This document shows, one piece after another, positions 48,019 to 59,592 of a stretch of 64,000 nt of DNA. Below the pieces are notes generated by a model. That model was not told where the DNA came from. It saw nothing but the letters and a program-made list of their open reading frames with translations, and made no database searches. Each line of letters opens with the position of its first letter. Position 1 is the first letter of the stretch. The DNA is taken from positions 682,001 to 746,000 of the forward strand of contig JAFCMP010000246.1 in assembly GCA_017506865.1 (NCBI GenBank), in the 5' to 3' direction. The DNA comes from Tribonema minus (taxonomy: Eukaryota; Sar; Xanthophyceae; Tribonematales; Tribonemataceae). The position numbers and the translations under genes are program-made.

Positions 48019-48447
48019 GCTTATTGCTGGGTCCCTGAACGCTGCTGCTGCCGCGTGTGGGCCGGACTTCTAGCCCTTGTCGCCTCCGATCTGCCGCTCC
48101 GGTGAAGTCTGCAGAGACACCTGACGAGCGCACTAGACACAAGTCCAGCTACCTGCCGCGTCAGCTCCCTATGCCAAGCTCTTCCAACCTCCTGCAGCCA
48201 AACCTGCCAAAAAACAAACACACAGTCCGGCCCCGCCCCCTGAATGACGGCTGGCCGCGGCTGCTGCGGTGTAACCAGGATCAATCTGCCACTTGCTCCC
48301 CGCCTGCTTCTTGGCGCCGCCACTCCGTCGCTGGTTCGCGAGGCGCTGCCTGTATGGACCTCATCAGTGCACCAGGTCGGCAAGACAGTGCTCCCCAAAA
48401 ATGTTGGAAAAGCGCTAGCCTGCATTTGCACCCCGCGACGCGTCGCG
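48019..48447. promoter_or_regulatory. putative divergent promoter region
   Basis: 429 bp separate the KH-gene start (48018, minus) from the lysine-rich gene start (48448, plus). No TATA box is evident. A shared promoter is inferred from the divergent layout only. Confidence 0.5.
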
Positions 48448-49458
48448 ATGGCAGGCAGCAGAGGCAACGTGCCCGCCCCTCACGACCCTCGCTCGCACAG
48501 CAAAAACAGGGCCGCCCGGGAGGCAGCAGCTGCAGCGGATGCCGAGGCAGCGGATCTGGTCTTCGATGCTGGCAGCCTGTCGTTTGTCCAGGACTGGCTA
48601 GGCGAGAAAAGCTCGACTGGTGGTGATGCTGCTGTCATCCATGAGCAGAAATCGCAGCCCCAGCCACGGCGCCACGGGAAGCAGGGCCTAGGGGCGGAGG
48701 CGCGCCCCAAGATGAAGCAGAGCGATGTTCGCGACAGCAAGGCCAATGGCGCCCTGCTGAAGAAGCTTAGCAAGAAGCGACGGCGTGCCGGCGAGTATGA
48801 TAGTGATGCCGTTGCTGCCGCTGAGACCAGCGATGATGACGAGGCCGGTAAGAGTCGCACTCGCTCCATCGCACAAAAGAAGCGGCCTTCGCCGCCTGCA
48901 GCAGCAGCAGCATCCCAGTCAGCAAGAGATGCACGAACAAGCAAGAAGCAGAAGAAGAAAAAGAGCAAAGGCAGTGGAGGTGACGCTGCCAGCGCCAAGG
49001 CATCAGAAAGTGCTGCTTATGCAGGTGACGACGGGGAGGAAGTGGGGGAAGCAGCACTGCACCACGATGCAAGCACAGCAGAGCCAGACGACCAAGCGGC
49101 GGCAGCCGCAGCCACGTCCGGCGCCGCCGCTAACCACGCCAATGCATCCTACAGCAACGTCGACGGCGACGGACAAGCGGCGCAGCGCAAGCGTACCAAG
49201 ACGCGCTCGCGCCAGAAGAACATCCGCAGGGACAAGCGCGACACGGCTCAGCGCCCGGCGCACTTGCAGCCCGGCTCCGACGACTTCCGAGGCCGCGCCA
49301 TGACGGACGAGACGCGGCAGCGGCTGGGGCTGCCCTCCGGCGCGGGGGACGACGGCGCTGCCATGTTGACGTGGGCTGTGGACAAGCAGCCATCGCACGG
49401 GGAGGGGGCGGGGGGGGGGAAGACGGCGCGGCGCAAGTACAAGAACTTGAGTCTGTAG
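48448..49458 (+). CDS. lysine-rich, probably nuclear/nucleolar protein
   Basis: A single-exon gene of 336 residues starting MAGSRGNVPAPHDPRSHSKN. The start was chosen because the preceding in-frame extension (to 48244) looks non-coding. It has an Ala-rich N-terminal helix, DAGSLSFVQDWLGEK, several basic clusters (LLKKLSKKRRRAGEY, SKKQKKKKSKG) that could act as nuclear targeting signals, acidic Ser/Asp patches between them (SDDDEAGK, GDDGEEVGEAA), and a dense basic motif KRTKTRSRQKNIRRDKRD near residue 255 followed by RPAHLQPGSDDFRGRAM. The tail ends ARRKYKNLSL. The RSRQKNIRRD motif looks conserved-protein-like, but I cannot name the family with certainty. Divergent from the KH gene. Confidence 0.75.
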   Translation: MAGSRGNVPAPHDPRSHSKNRAAREAAAAADAEAADLVFDAGSLSFVQDWLGEKSSTGGDAAVIHEQKSQPQPRRHGKQGLGAEARPKMKQSDVRDSKANGALLKKLSKKRRRAGEYDSDAVAAAETSDDDEAGKSRTRSIAQKKRPSPPAAAAASQSARDARTSKKQKKKKSKGSGGDAASAKASESAAYAGDDGEEVGEAALHHDASTAEPDDQAAAAAATSGAAANHANASYSNVDGDGQAAQRKRTKTRSRQKNIRRDKRDTAQRPAHLQPGSDDFRGRAMTDETRQRLGLPSGAGDDGAAMLTWAVDKQPSHGEGAGGGKTARRKYKNLSL

Positions 49459-50613
49459 CACTGCTCAGCTTGTGGCGGTGCCGTCGCACGCACTGTGCGA
49501 TTGTTGTTGTTGTTTCTGGTTAATGGTGAACGTTTTGTGCGGACTGGTGGCTGGCAATTTATCGTTGACGCCGTTTGTGGTCTGCGTTTCAAGTATGCTT
49601 GAACGCTTCTGTTGTGCTGCTGTACACTGTGCACCTGTGCTGCAAATTTACGCGCAAGGCTCTTGGCACAAGAGCTGTTAAGCGCTCAGTCCAGATGCCT
49701 GCGAATCTTTTGCATTGATGATGTGTATAATCTATCTGTTATCTGTAGGTCCCTGGGTACTATGCAGAGTGTAGGACAGACCTGAAGTATGATCTGTGAT
49801 TGCACCATGTCATGGGCATGTCCTGATGGACTTAAAAACCAAGAACAACAAATTTAGATGCTGTTGCCCCATTCTGCGCCATAGTGCAGCAAGTGTACAT
49901 GTAGCATGGCTACAGCAGGGGTTCTGAGCGCCAGTACATGCATGCTGCTGATGTAGTTTAGCACTCCACGCACAGCTTGGCAGCACTGCAGGTGCACCAC
50001 TGATGGCATGTTTTCACGGGAGCAGAGGATGCGATGACGCGGAACAGTTGCTGCGTCAGTTAATCGCGCATAGCACGGCATGTAGTGTGTAAGCTGACCG
50101 GACATGAACAAGATGATTGCTGTGATGCAACCGTCAAGGCTTCAGCCAAGACAGAATGAAGCACACCATGAAGCATTGCGATGTTATGCTGCTTGCATTA
50201 CTTGATGACCACAACTGTCGTTGTCCTCTGTCCTTGCAAGAGTGTCGTAGACCCCCCAAAAAACCTGCCATTCACCCAAAATAAACCTGCAATCAGGTGC
50301 CTGACGCTATTACCCTCTGGGAAGGGTGACGGTGCCAGCGTCGGTGGTCCGCCAATGCCAGTGCTCTGTGCCTCGTCGCATCTTCGGCAGCTGCTGGCCC
50401 CGGCGTGATGACGCGAGGCAGCGCGTTCACATAAAAACACACAGCAGCAGGCTGCCGCCGCGCCTGCTTGTGCTGCGCGCTCGCTCATCGCAACAGGGGA
50501 GCTACAGTAGCAGGTCTACTGGTCGACTGATGCGCTCCGCAGCCGCAGCTCCCAGGGGGGGGGGCGATGTCAATTTCAAGTTGAATTTGATTTCAACTTC
50601 AACCAGCCCTAGA
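49459..50613. other. convergent intergenic region
   Basis: No supported gene. Shortly before the ankyrin stop (50570-50605) is TTTCAAGTTGAATTTGATTT followed by CAACTTCAACC, an example of the short motif repeated in many introns here. Confidence 0.6.
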
Positions 50614-53261
50614 TTAGTTGACGCGCACGGCAGCGGAGGTGGCGGCCTCCTCGACCATGCGCGCGACGTCGATATTCTTGGTGAGCTGCCCCGGCGTGGT
50701 GCCCACTTCGTCGGGCGCGAGCGGGTTCGCGCCGCAGCGCAGCAGGTGCTCCACGAGCTCCCTGTGGTCGCCCTGGCACGCCATGTGGAGCGGCGTGAGC
50801 TGCAGGCCGCTGGGCATGTCCACGGGGATGGCGCGCTCCAGCAGCGCCTTGACCACGCGCAGGCCGCCCGACCGGCACGCTGAGCGGTACGTACAACACG
50901 ATTGCAACACGGTGTCGTCAGGGCCATGAGATGAGTATTCATGCACTTCAAATGACATATCTGGTACATCCGATGATAAGTATTCATGCACTGGAAAGTA
51001 CGTATATACGGGGATGGCGCGCTCCAGCAGCGCCTTGACGACGCGCAGGCCGCCCGAACGGCACATTGCATAGATGACACATTGCGATCATCAGTGACGT
51101 ACGATATGCATGTAGACACATGTGTGTTAGTGTGCTTGAAGTGCATATAACTGCAAGTATACGGGGATGGCGCGCTCCAGCAGCGCCTTGACGACGCGCA
51201 GGCCGCCGGAGCGGCACGCTGAGCGGTGCCACCATACATAACACATTGCGAAACAGTGTCGTCAGTGACGTACAATATGTATGTATTCATGAGCGTGAAC
51301 GTACATACTTCGGAGTATACTTTGGAAGTATACGGGGGTGGCGCGCTCCAGCAGCGCCTTGACAATGCGCAGGCCGCCGGAGCGGCACGCTGAGCGGTGC
51401 CACCATAGACAACAAATTGCAAACCAGAGTCGTCGGTGAGATAAGTGTTCCTGTACTTGAATGTACATTTGAACGGGGGTGGCACGCTCCAGCAGCGCCG
51501 GGAACGCGCGGGCTAGGGGCATGTTGGGCGATGCACACATTGCAATACAGCACTGTTGTGAAACAAAACACGGCTTTGACTTGCACAGGTGTATGCTGAT
51601 GCATGACATGTGATACTTGAATGCATATACTTAAAGCATATATGGGGATGGCGAGCTCCAGCAGCGACTTGACAACGCGCAGGCCGTACGAGCAGCACGC
51701 TGAGCGGTGCCACGCGTACACCCATGGCGGTACAGCACCGTTGTGAGATATAACGTGTGTACGTGTTCATTATACCTGAAATGCACGAGTAACCAAGTAC
51801 ATTTTTGTGCGTGTAGAGTTGCTCATGTCATTAACCAAGGCCTCCTGAGAGGTTTCACAGACGCTGCGCATGTGAGCTGCATCTTGGCTATGCACTGGCC
51901 TTCAAACAACGCAGACGCAAAGTGAACCATTTGCCACAATGTATCAAGCATTGCACTGAAGTTCGATTGCCCAATCCACACTCTGGAGGGTTGTTGGTAC
52001 TTCGGAAGCACATGCAAGGCCCCAGTAGAAGTTGTGTCATCCGAATGCATTTGCGTGTGATCCGGCTGTTGATGAGGTCCGCACGTAAAGGTACGCCGGC
52101 AGAGAGTGCCCGCTTCAGCCGAGCAATGATCTTGAGGTTCCTGCGAAAGTTGACATTATGTGATGCGTGTCGGCATCGTTTTGATGCATGCCAACATAGA
52201 AGGAATGACAATGTTGCGAGTCAAGTTGCACGCTGCACCAGTGTGCGCACCAGTGCGCCAGTTCAGGACCGCTTCAATCACAGCTATGACCTGGATTCGG
52301 TACCAAGGACATTGCCATCAGTGACAGATGCCATCTATCCGCGTACCTAGATGTATCGGGCAGAACAGCAGCTCCGCGCTCCTGGTGTTGAGCGCCGCTC
52401 CTGCCTCCACCAGCAACAACGCGCACTCCTCTTTGCCTGCATGGAGCATAGCATGACAGCCATCACATATGCTCTTTTCCGTGACAAGAAATACGTGACT
52501 AGGTTGAATGTTGCAGACATGCCGGCAGTCACCTACAGCAACCTTTCAGCGTAAAAACATCCGCGTAAAACATCAAGTGTACACAGATTGGCACTCACAC
52601 GAACTCCGCAAAGTCAAGCACATTCAAGAGTGGAGTGGCACTTGCGTAAAGTCGATGCTTGGTGAGCCTCGGTCACTGTCAGTGGTGCTTTGTATCAATG
52701 TCATCGGTGCCGTTGTAGGCTGTACAGAATAAAGGCTGTCTTTGAAACAGTAAAATGTTTCGACAGCATCAAGTCAAACAGGTCTCCAGAATAAAGCAAC
52801 AGATCTTTTCTTTGTGAATCACGCACGCATCCCGAAGCCTCAAGCAGCCCCCCTAAGCGTTACTTCTGCTTTTTGAGTATGTCTCTAGTACTCGAGCATG
52901 TTGACATATACCCACCGTAATTGCAGGCGTAGTGCAGTGGTGTCCAGGCTCCGAAATCGACCACGTCCAACTGCGCTCCCGCCTTCAGCAGCAGCTTCAT
53001 CGCATCCGTCTGGCCGCAGAAAGCGGTCTGGTGCAGCGGCGTCAGCTTATGAGATGTCCGGGCTTCGATGTTGGCGCCCCTCTTTATCAGCATCTCGGCG
53101 ACCTCCGTCTGCCCCTTTCTGCAGGCGTAATGCAATAGAGTGCGCTGCCTGCGTCCCGGCGTATCTACATGGTGCCCGGCGTCTAAGAAGGCGACGATGG
53201 CGTCGAGCTTGCCCAGCTCAGCTTCTCTGGCCGGGAAGTCTTTGGGGATGAGCTGAGGCAT
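50614..53261 (-). CDS. ankyrin-repeat protein
   Basis: Two exons, 53261-52916 (phase 1 end) and 50879-50614, give 203 residues. The start ATG reads MPQLIPKDFPAREAELGKLD. About five ankyrin repeats follow, with TLLHYACRKGQTEVAEMLIK, TPLHQTAFCGQTDAMKLLLK, TPLHYACN and, after the junction, GGLRVVKALLERAIPVD and TPLHMACQGDHRELVEHLLR. The join (N-Y-A-C-R-S) keeps the repeat spacing. It is a protein-interaction scaffold of unknown partner. The 2-kb intron carries an array of copies of the start of exon 2, some of which could be spliced. The gene is divergent from eIF2B epsilon with 93 bp between start codons. Confidence 0.83.
50820..51715 (-). repeat. array of ankyrin exon copies
   Basis: The first 62 or so bases of the exon beginning at 50879 recur at about 51008-51064, 51166-51222, 51333-51392, 51475-51515 (partial) and 51643-51702. 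Each copy reads like GGLRVVKALLERA-P, starts after a GCTCAG-type acceptor (three copies keep CGCTCAG|CGTGCC), and diverges from the exon just at a GTATAC or GTTC in place of GTGGAC. Flanking intron (CAGTGACGTACAATATG type) is repeated too, so the unit is about 140-190 bp. Confidence 0.92.
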
Positions 53262-53354
53262 TTTGCTCCAACAGTGCTTGCAAGTCAAAAGGTATCAGCA
53301 CAGTTGAGGTTCGGCGTGAAGTTGTCGCCTTTGGCTCGAGCGGCGTCCGGTGCT
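53262..53354. promoter_or_regulatory. compact divergent promoter, ankyrin gene / EIF2B5
   Basis: Only 93 bp lie between two start codons that face away from each other. Both promoters must overlap each other or extend into the opposite gene. No TATA box is seen. Confidence 0.6.
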
Positions 53355-56300
53355 ATGGCGAAGGGCAAGGCCAAAGGCGGTGGCGATGAGCACCAGCAGC
53401 AGGATGATCAGCAAAAGGTGCAGGCCGTCCTGCTGGCGGACAGCTTTAATACAAACTTCAGGCCCATCAGCTACGAGATGCCGAAGGTGCGATGCTACTC
53501 TTTTCATGATGACTGCGGAGCGCACAGGCCACTGTAGCACCATGTCAGTATGGGAAAATAGCCAGTTTAGGGCGCCGACGGCGCCATGCTTAAGCTTCTG
53601 TGAAAATGCAAATTGCGTTCATGCACGGATCCTTGTGCTTTGTCATGATTTTCGATAGCTTCGTATCATGCTGTTTCATGCATTGATGGCTTTCTCTGGC
53701 GAACGCGCTAACTACTCATCGCATTCAGTGCGATCCGTCTAGTGTACGAAGCAGCAGCAGCTCCTGACACGCTGTGCTTTAGGCACATACGTCCCGAGCA
53801 CCGCAAGTGAGCCAGTTTCAGCACTTCGAGGCACCTCGAATTTGACACTGGCGGCAGTGTGCATGATGCAAGAAGTAACTGGCCGCTGCACACCGAAGCA
53901 GCCTGCACACCAGAAGCAGTCCTGTATCAATCACAACTGTGCAAAATCATTGCACAGTTCCTGTAGCGACCTTCCACTGCTATATTTGATGATGAGTACC
54001 GCCGTATCTGCTGCACAATATCTCGCATGCGGGTGCGCTTTCAAGCGCATTTGACACAAGGATCCAGTGCTAAGGAAAGCCACATCATCACCAATGTGCT
54101 TCAAAATGTACAACGTGATTCATGATCGGAGCGCTAGTCTTGTGATCAAGTGCTGCAGCCCCTGGCGGACATCACCAACAGTCATGTGTGCGTCCCTTGT
54201 GTCTCAAGAAGCTCACTCTCTTCAATGGCCAAGCATATGCTGCACCCTCTGCTCATGACGATGAGGAATTGACATGCTGCAGCCGCTGGCAAAGAACGGC
54301 GCGCGCCAACTCTTTTCGCTGACCCAATCAACCGCGCGCAGCAGCACTCTGCGGCGCACGGTGGGGTGGTCAATTGTTTTCGAGAGGCTTGGTCAAGTCA
54401 CATGGAACCTCACGCATGCACATGAGACATGCGCGGGTGCTGCGCCCCTCTGGCCTCTGCGCCCCTGACGCAATCCTGCTGCAATCCCAGTCAGTAACAC
54501 AGAGTCTTACTCTCTGGCGCACGCGCAATGCTCAATGCTGTGCGCCCCCCCCGATTGACTCAAGTTACATTGGGTCTCCCTCTCCCACCTGCGCACGCAA
54601 CGACGCGCAGGTCCTGTGCCCGCTGGTCAACACCCATGATCGACTGCACGCTGTAACATTCGGTCTCAGTCTGTGGCACACGCTCAACGCTCAGTGCTGT
54701 GCGACCCCCCTGGACAGTAACATGCGAGTTTGACTCTCCCGCCTGCATGCGCAACACCGCTCAGGTCCTGTGCCCGCTGGTCAACACGCCCATGATCGAC
54801 TACACGCTGGAGCTGCTCGCGAGCAACGGCGTGCAGGAGGTCTTCGTCTTCTGCGTCAACCATGCGCAGCAGCTCTCCGAGTACCTCTCCGCGGGCGCGT
54901 GGGGCGATGGCATGGAAGTGCGGTGCGTCACTTCAACCAACTGCCTGAGCGCTGGGGACGCGCTGCGCGAGCTCGACCAGATGGGCATCGTGCACGGCGA
55001 CCCGTTTGTGCTCATCCACGGCGACGTGGTGAGCACTGTGGACCTGAAGGCGGTGCTGCGCGCGCACAAGGAGGCCAAGAAGAAGGACCCATCCAAGATC
55101 ATGACCATGTGCTTCAAGCAGGCGGGGCCCAACAGCCGGCTCAGGTGCGCGCGTGGCGGCCAGTAGCGCAATAATTCAAGTGTGAAGTATATGATGTTTA
55201 TTCTTGCTTAGGGTGCAAAACTGCCTGGACGGTCAAGACGTAGAGTACCCCTTCTGCGGGTTGTGTTGTGTGGCGAGGTGTGTCTGCGCCAGTCCTGACA
55301 TGGCGCCGACCCAATGCTGTCGTGCTGCACCTGTTCTCGTTGAATTGCATGCATCCTACGTGGCGGCAGCTTGAGCTGCAGCGGTTCCATGTGCTCGCAT
55401 CGGAAGATGGCCATGTAGATGAGGTGGCTTGGGTGCGCGACACACCTGAAGATTGCACTGACGCCAATAGCCAATGCTGCAACAAGTATAGGTTGCTCTG
55501 TCCAATGGTCGCTTCGACTGTTTCAGGGCACCTATTATCTGCTTCAAAACAGGAGCATCACATTTCACATCGATCTGGGTGCGGCACTCCCTGCGCAGAA
55601 CTTTCGTTCTGTGATGCTGTGTACCCCGCTGTCTTCCTCTGTCCTCACCAAACAGCAAGTTCAACTTCAACCTCACACCACCCCCCTCCTCGCTCATTCT
55701 CCGTCACAGCCGCTGCAGCCGTCCCCTGTGTTCGCACGCGACGAACCGCGCCGCACGCGTCTGCAAACATAAGGTTCAACTTCAACTGACACCCCCCTCC
55801 GCTCATTTCCCCTTCACGCCTCTGATAACCAACTTCGTGTGGTCGCTTAATCCATGAACTTCAAGTTCAACTGACCCCCCACCACCCCCCCTATCCCCCC
55901 TCACAGGCCCCTGATGAACGACCTCGTGGTGGGCTTGGACCGCGATACGCAACAGGTGGTCCTGTTCAACAACTCGCTGAGCACGCGCTCTGCGTCGCTG
56001 CCGCTGGAGGCCTTCAAGGACCACGCCCAGATTGAATTCCGCAGCGACCTCCTGGACTGCTACATTGACATCTGCTCGCCGGAGGTGCTGGTGCAGATCA
56101 GCGACAATTTCGACTACCAGGTACATACCTACCTGCCCTCTGCATCAGTCAGGACACCAAGCCTTCGCACATACTGCTGCCGCCTTGATGCTGACCTTCA
56201 GGCCCACTCTCTATGTAGGTACCAAAAGCAGCCTTTGGTGAGGGCTTTGTCAGCACAGGCAACTGCGCCTGTCAATCCCAAGCGTATCGTTGGTCAGCAC

Positions 56301-59300
56301 TGCCAGGGTCTTAAGTAGATGCCATCGCTTTGTCAAAAAAACGGCAGCTTTGGGTGCTAAACTTTATGTGTAGATTGTCCCTCTGTTGCGCATTGCAAAC
56401 CGCATGCACGGCACACGAACCCCCCAGCGGCAGCACCTCCTGTCATACTATGCCTACCCCATCAACACCCCATGCCCCCCTTCCACCCCCCCCCCCCCCT
56501 CCCCACCCCCAGGACCTGCGCCAGCACTTTGTCACTAACGAGGTCGCCAACGTCGAGCTCGGCAACAAGATCATGGCGCACATCGTGGGCCCGCGCGAGT
56601 ACAGCGCGCGCGTCGAAGACCTGCGCCTCTACCACGCCGTCTCCCGCGACATCATCCGCCGCTGGACGTACCCGCTCGTCCCCGACAACGCCGTGTCGTC
56701 GACTTCGAGCGGCGGCAGTGGCGGCGGCGGCGACGGCGGCAGCGCGTGCGCGCTGCGCGCGCAGCGCGGCTACGTGTACCGCCACCGCGGCGTCACGCTG
56801 CCGCGCAGCGTGAGCGTTGGCGCGGGGACCGTCATCGGCCCCGACGTCGCCGTCGGCGAGGGGGCAGTGCTCAGCGGCTGCGTGCTCGGCGCGGGCGCGC
56901 GCATCGGCGCTGGCGCGCGCGTCACCGACAGCTACGTCTGGGAGGGCGCAGAGGTGGGGGAGGGGGCGCGGGTGGAGGGCGCGGTGCTGGCGGCGGGCTC
57001 GCGCGTCGGCGCGCGCGCGGCGGTGCCGATGGGCTGCGTCCTCGGCGCCGGCGTCGCGCTTGGCGGCGGCGTCGCGCTGCCGCCGTTCACGCGCCTCACG
57101 TGCATCGCGCAGCGCGACGCGGGCGCGGACGGCGCGTGGGGCGGCGCGTGGGGCTCCACGGAGAGCGGCGGCGGCGGCGGCGCGGACGATGAGGCGCACG
57201 ACGGCGGCGACGCGGCAGCAGTCGTGTCGGACGTCGCGGTGGTGGGGGAGGGGGGCCGGGGGCGCCTGTGGCTGGAGGCGGAGGAGGGGGAGGACGAGGG
57301 GTGGGACAGCGGCAGCGACGGCGGCGGCGACAGCGGCGGCGGCGCCGGCGCCGTCGACATCGGGCGCTGCCGCAGCATCGGCTGCCACGCGGAGGAGGCG
57401 TGGCGCGCGCAGCGCTGGTCGTCGTTTGACCTCGACGACGAGATGTACGGCGAGCCGCAGCAGGAGCCAGGGAGCGATGGGGAGGGGGACATGGGGGACA
57501 TGGTCACGGGGGGGGTGGTGCCGGGGGCGGGGGGCAGGGGGGCGACGGCGGCGGCGGCGCCGAGCGCTGCTGCTGCTGCTGCCGCCGGCGACAATTTCCA
57601 CCAGGTCATCAGGGATATGCTGGTCACGGGGAGCGCGGAGGGGCACCCTATCGACAACCTGCTGCTGGAGATCAAGGGGTACAAGTTTGCGCAGAACAGG
57701 TATGCAGTCACACCTGTGCCAGTAGTGCATGAGCGTCTTGAGTGCATGCTGTCACCTGGGCAGGCCGCTCTTGCATGTACATTGCTGTTGATAGTCATTT
57801 CGGCAGAGCAGCAATGGGCAGTGGCAGCACCAAGGGCCTTTAACAGAGGGTCATATGCCACGCTCTGTACTGCAATTTCACTGTACTGTATTGTCACATG
57901 CGCACAAGAGTTTTGGGTCTGTTGTCATGTACTTCGAAATACTTTATTGCTGAGCGCATTGCCAGGGCCACTTGTGCATACATTTTGCCCTTCGGTGCAA
58001 TTTCATAGCATGGCTTCTTGCCATGCTGTGTCAGCTAGCTTGCAATGCCATTCAACGCACCAGCAATAACGGTATCACCATCTGCACGTTGTGAAATGGG
58101 TGAACTCGCAGGCACACTTTTGTCACACCGTTTGGCATTGCCAATCACCACTGCTCAAGCGTACGCGGTCCAATGTCACCCCAACATTCACTCGCTTAAT
58201 GTGCAGCACCCCGTGCTGGCTGAGCGTTGCTGCATCTGAAACGTAATTGCACATGCGCTCCTGTGCCTTGTATGCTTGCCAATGGGGCATTGGAATCGAG
58301 TCACATCCTGAATGCAGTGCCTCTGTAATATTAGCATGTAATACCATTCAGTAGGCAAGGCTGCTCGTCTGATTCATGCATTTGAGAACATGTATACATG
58401 CGTGTTCGCACCGCAGGTCATTTGCGGAGTGCATACGTGCGTCAACGGAGGCGGTGCTAGACCTGGCAGGGTGTGGCAAGCCTGACGCTGCCGCAGGCAT
58501 GCCCCTGGTCGCGGCCGTGCGGGAGCAGCTGCAGCTGTGGAAAACGCTGCTGTCACGACTCGCACAGAACGCTGCTGATCAGGTACGTCAGATACCGTAT
58601 GTGTATACATCCATCATACCCTGCGTGCGGACCACAACAAGCGGCTTTTGTTGAGCAAAACAGCATTGCTGCGCTGCATCAACTCTGATCAGTTGTGTTG
58701 TCAGGACACAAGCATGTATGCCATCATTATTGCGCTCCATTATCAGCATAGCTCAACGTGCGGACACCGGTTGCGAAACACGTTCTGGCGCAGTCAAGCC
58801 TGTGCTGGCAGTGCTGCGCTGTGGATGCGCTGACATTGGCCTGCGCGCAACTCGGCGTGGCACACACGCACAGCACTGCTATAAGCGTGGACTTTGTATG
58901 CGGACACACTGGTAGGGATGTACACATGTAACATAGCTTGAGTTCCTGTCTAGTCTGAGCTTGTACTGGTGGTCGATTTGGAAAATATGTCTGAAGGTTT
59001 TCAGAGGGATTGCAATTGCTGCAACAGGACAGGCGGCCAGGGACTCAGCATAGCCACTGTCAAGCAGTATGACAAGTGCCGCTTCCAGTGTTTATAAGTG
59101 GTATCGTGCACCAAGCATTAAAGCAACTTGAACCTTATGGTCGGTGCTCGGTCTTGCGAGTGGGTGCGAAGAGTGCCCGTTGACCTGTTGGCTTCACATC
59201 GTGTACGTCACAGTTTGTTTGTGGTATATTTCCTCCTTCATACTTCCAAGTACATGAAGATATATGATGCTAGCATTCACACGGCCTCATTGCTACAATG

Positions 59301-59592
59301 TCTGTGTCAACAGGTGGAGGTCATAATGGCGGTGGAGCAATACGCATTACGACCCGGCAAAGCAACACCATTGGCAGGCGTATTCCGCTTCATTCTACAG
59401 CTCCTATATGACACAGAAGTGGTCAGTGAAGAAGGCATGGAGCAGTGGATTGCGTTGCGGCGCAGCGGGCCTGCGACGGCGCCAGAGATGACGCTGTTCA
59501 ATGCACCGCAAACGCAGGAGTTCATAGCGTGGCTGGAGGATGAAGAAGAGGAGAGTGACGATGAGGATGAGGATGATGACGACGATGAATGA
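53355..59592 (+). CDS. EIF2B5: translation initiation factor eIF2B subunit epsilon
   Basis: eIF2B epsilon is the catalytic subunit of the exchange factor that recharges eIF2 with GTP, in the cytoplasm. Exons: 53355-53486, 54765-55144, 55907-56120, 56513-57699, 58417-58582 and 59314-59592, phases consistent, 785 residues against about 720 in human. Order: a nucleotidyltransferase-like domain (QAVLLADSFNTNFRPISYEM, PLVNTPMIDYTLELL, HGDVVSTVDL, then DLLDCYIDICSP and DNFDYQ), a hinge with GPREYSARVEDLRLYHAVSR and IRRWTYPLVPD, and a left-handed beta-helix of hexapeptides around residues 300-400 (GAGTVIGPDVAVGEGAVLSG; the TYLWQG counterpart is SYVWEGA). A Gly/Asp/Glu-rich insertion follows, then the W2 catalytic domain starting at DNLLLEIKGYKFAQN and ending in the acidic DEEEESDDEDEDDDDDE tail. 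These correspond block by block to the family. The extra length lies in the insertions. Confidence 0.96.
54503..54810 (+). repeat. duplicated EIF2B5 exon start
   Basis: A segment of about 165 bp is duplicated. The upstream copy ends GCGCAGGTCCTGTGCCCGCT at about 54606-54625 and continues to 54652; the real exon starts CTCAGGTCCTGTGCCCGCTG at 54761. The upstream copy lacks one base in ACACCCATGATCG, so it is out of frame. Confidence 0.9.

Noticed and set aside
50820..51715. possible CRISPR-like array
   Set aside because: The repeats are exon copies of unequal length with decaying sequence and related, not unique, spacers, in a eukaryotic intron.
56462..57730. 422-codon minus-strand open frame
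   Set aside because: Antisense to the certain EIF2B5 exon and made of Arg/Ala/Val repeats typical of a reversed Gly/Ala-rich exon.
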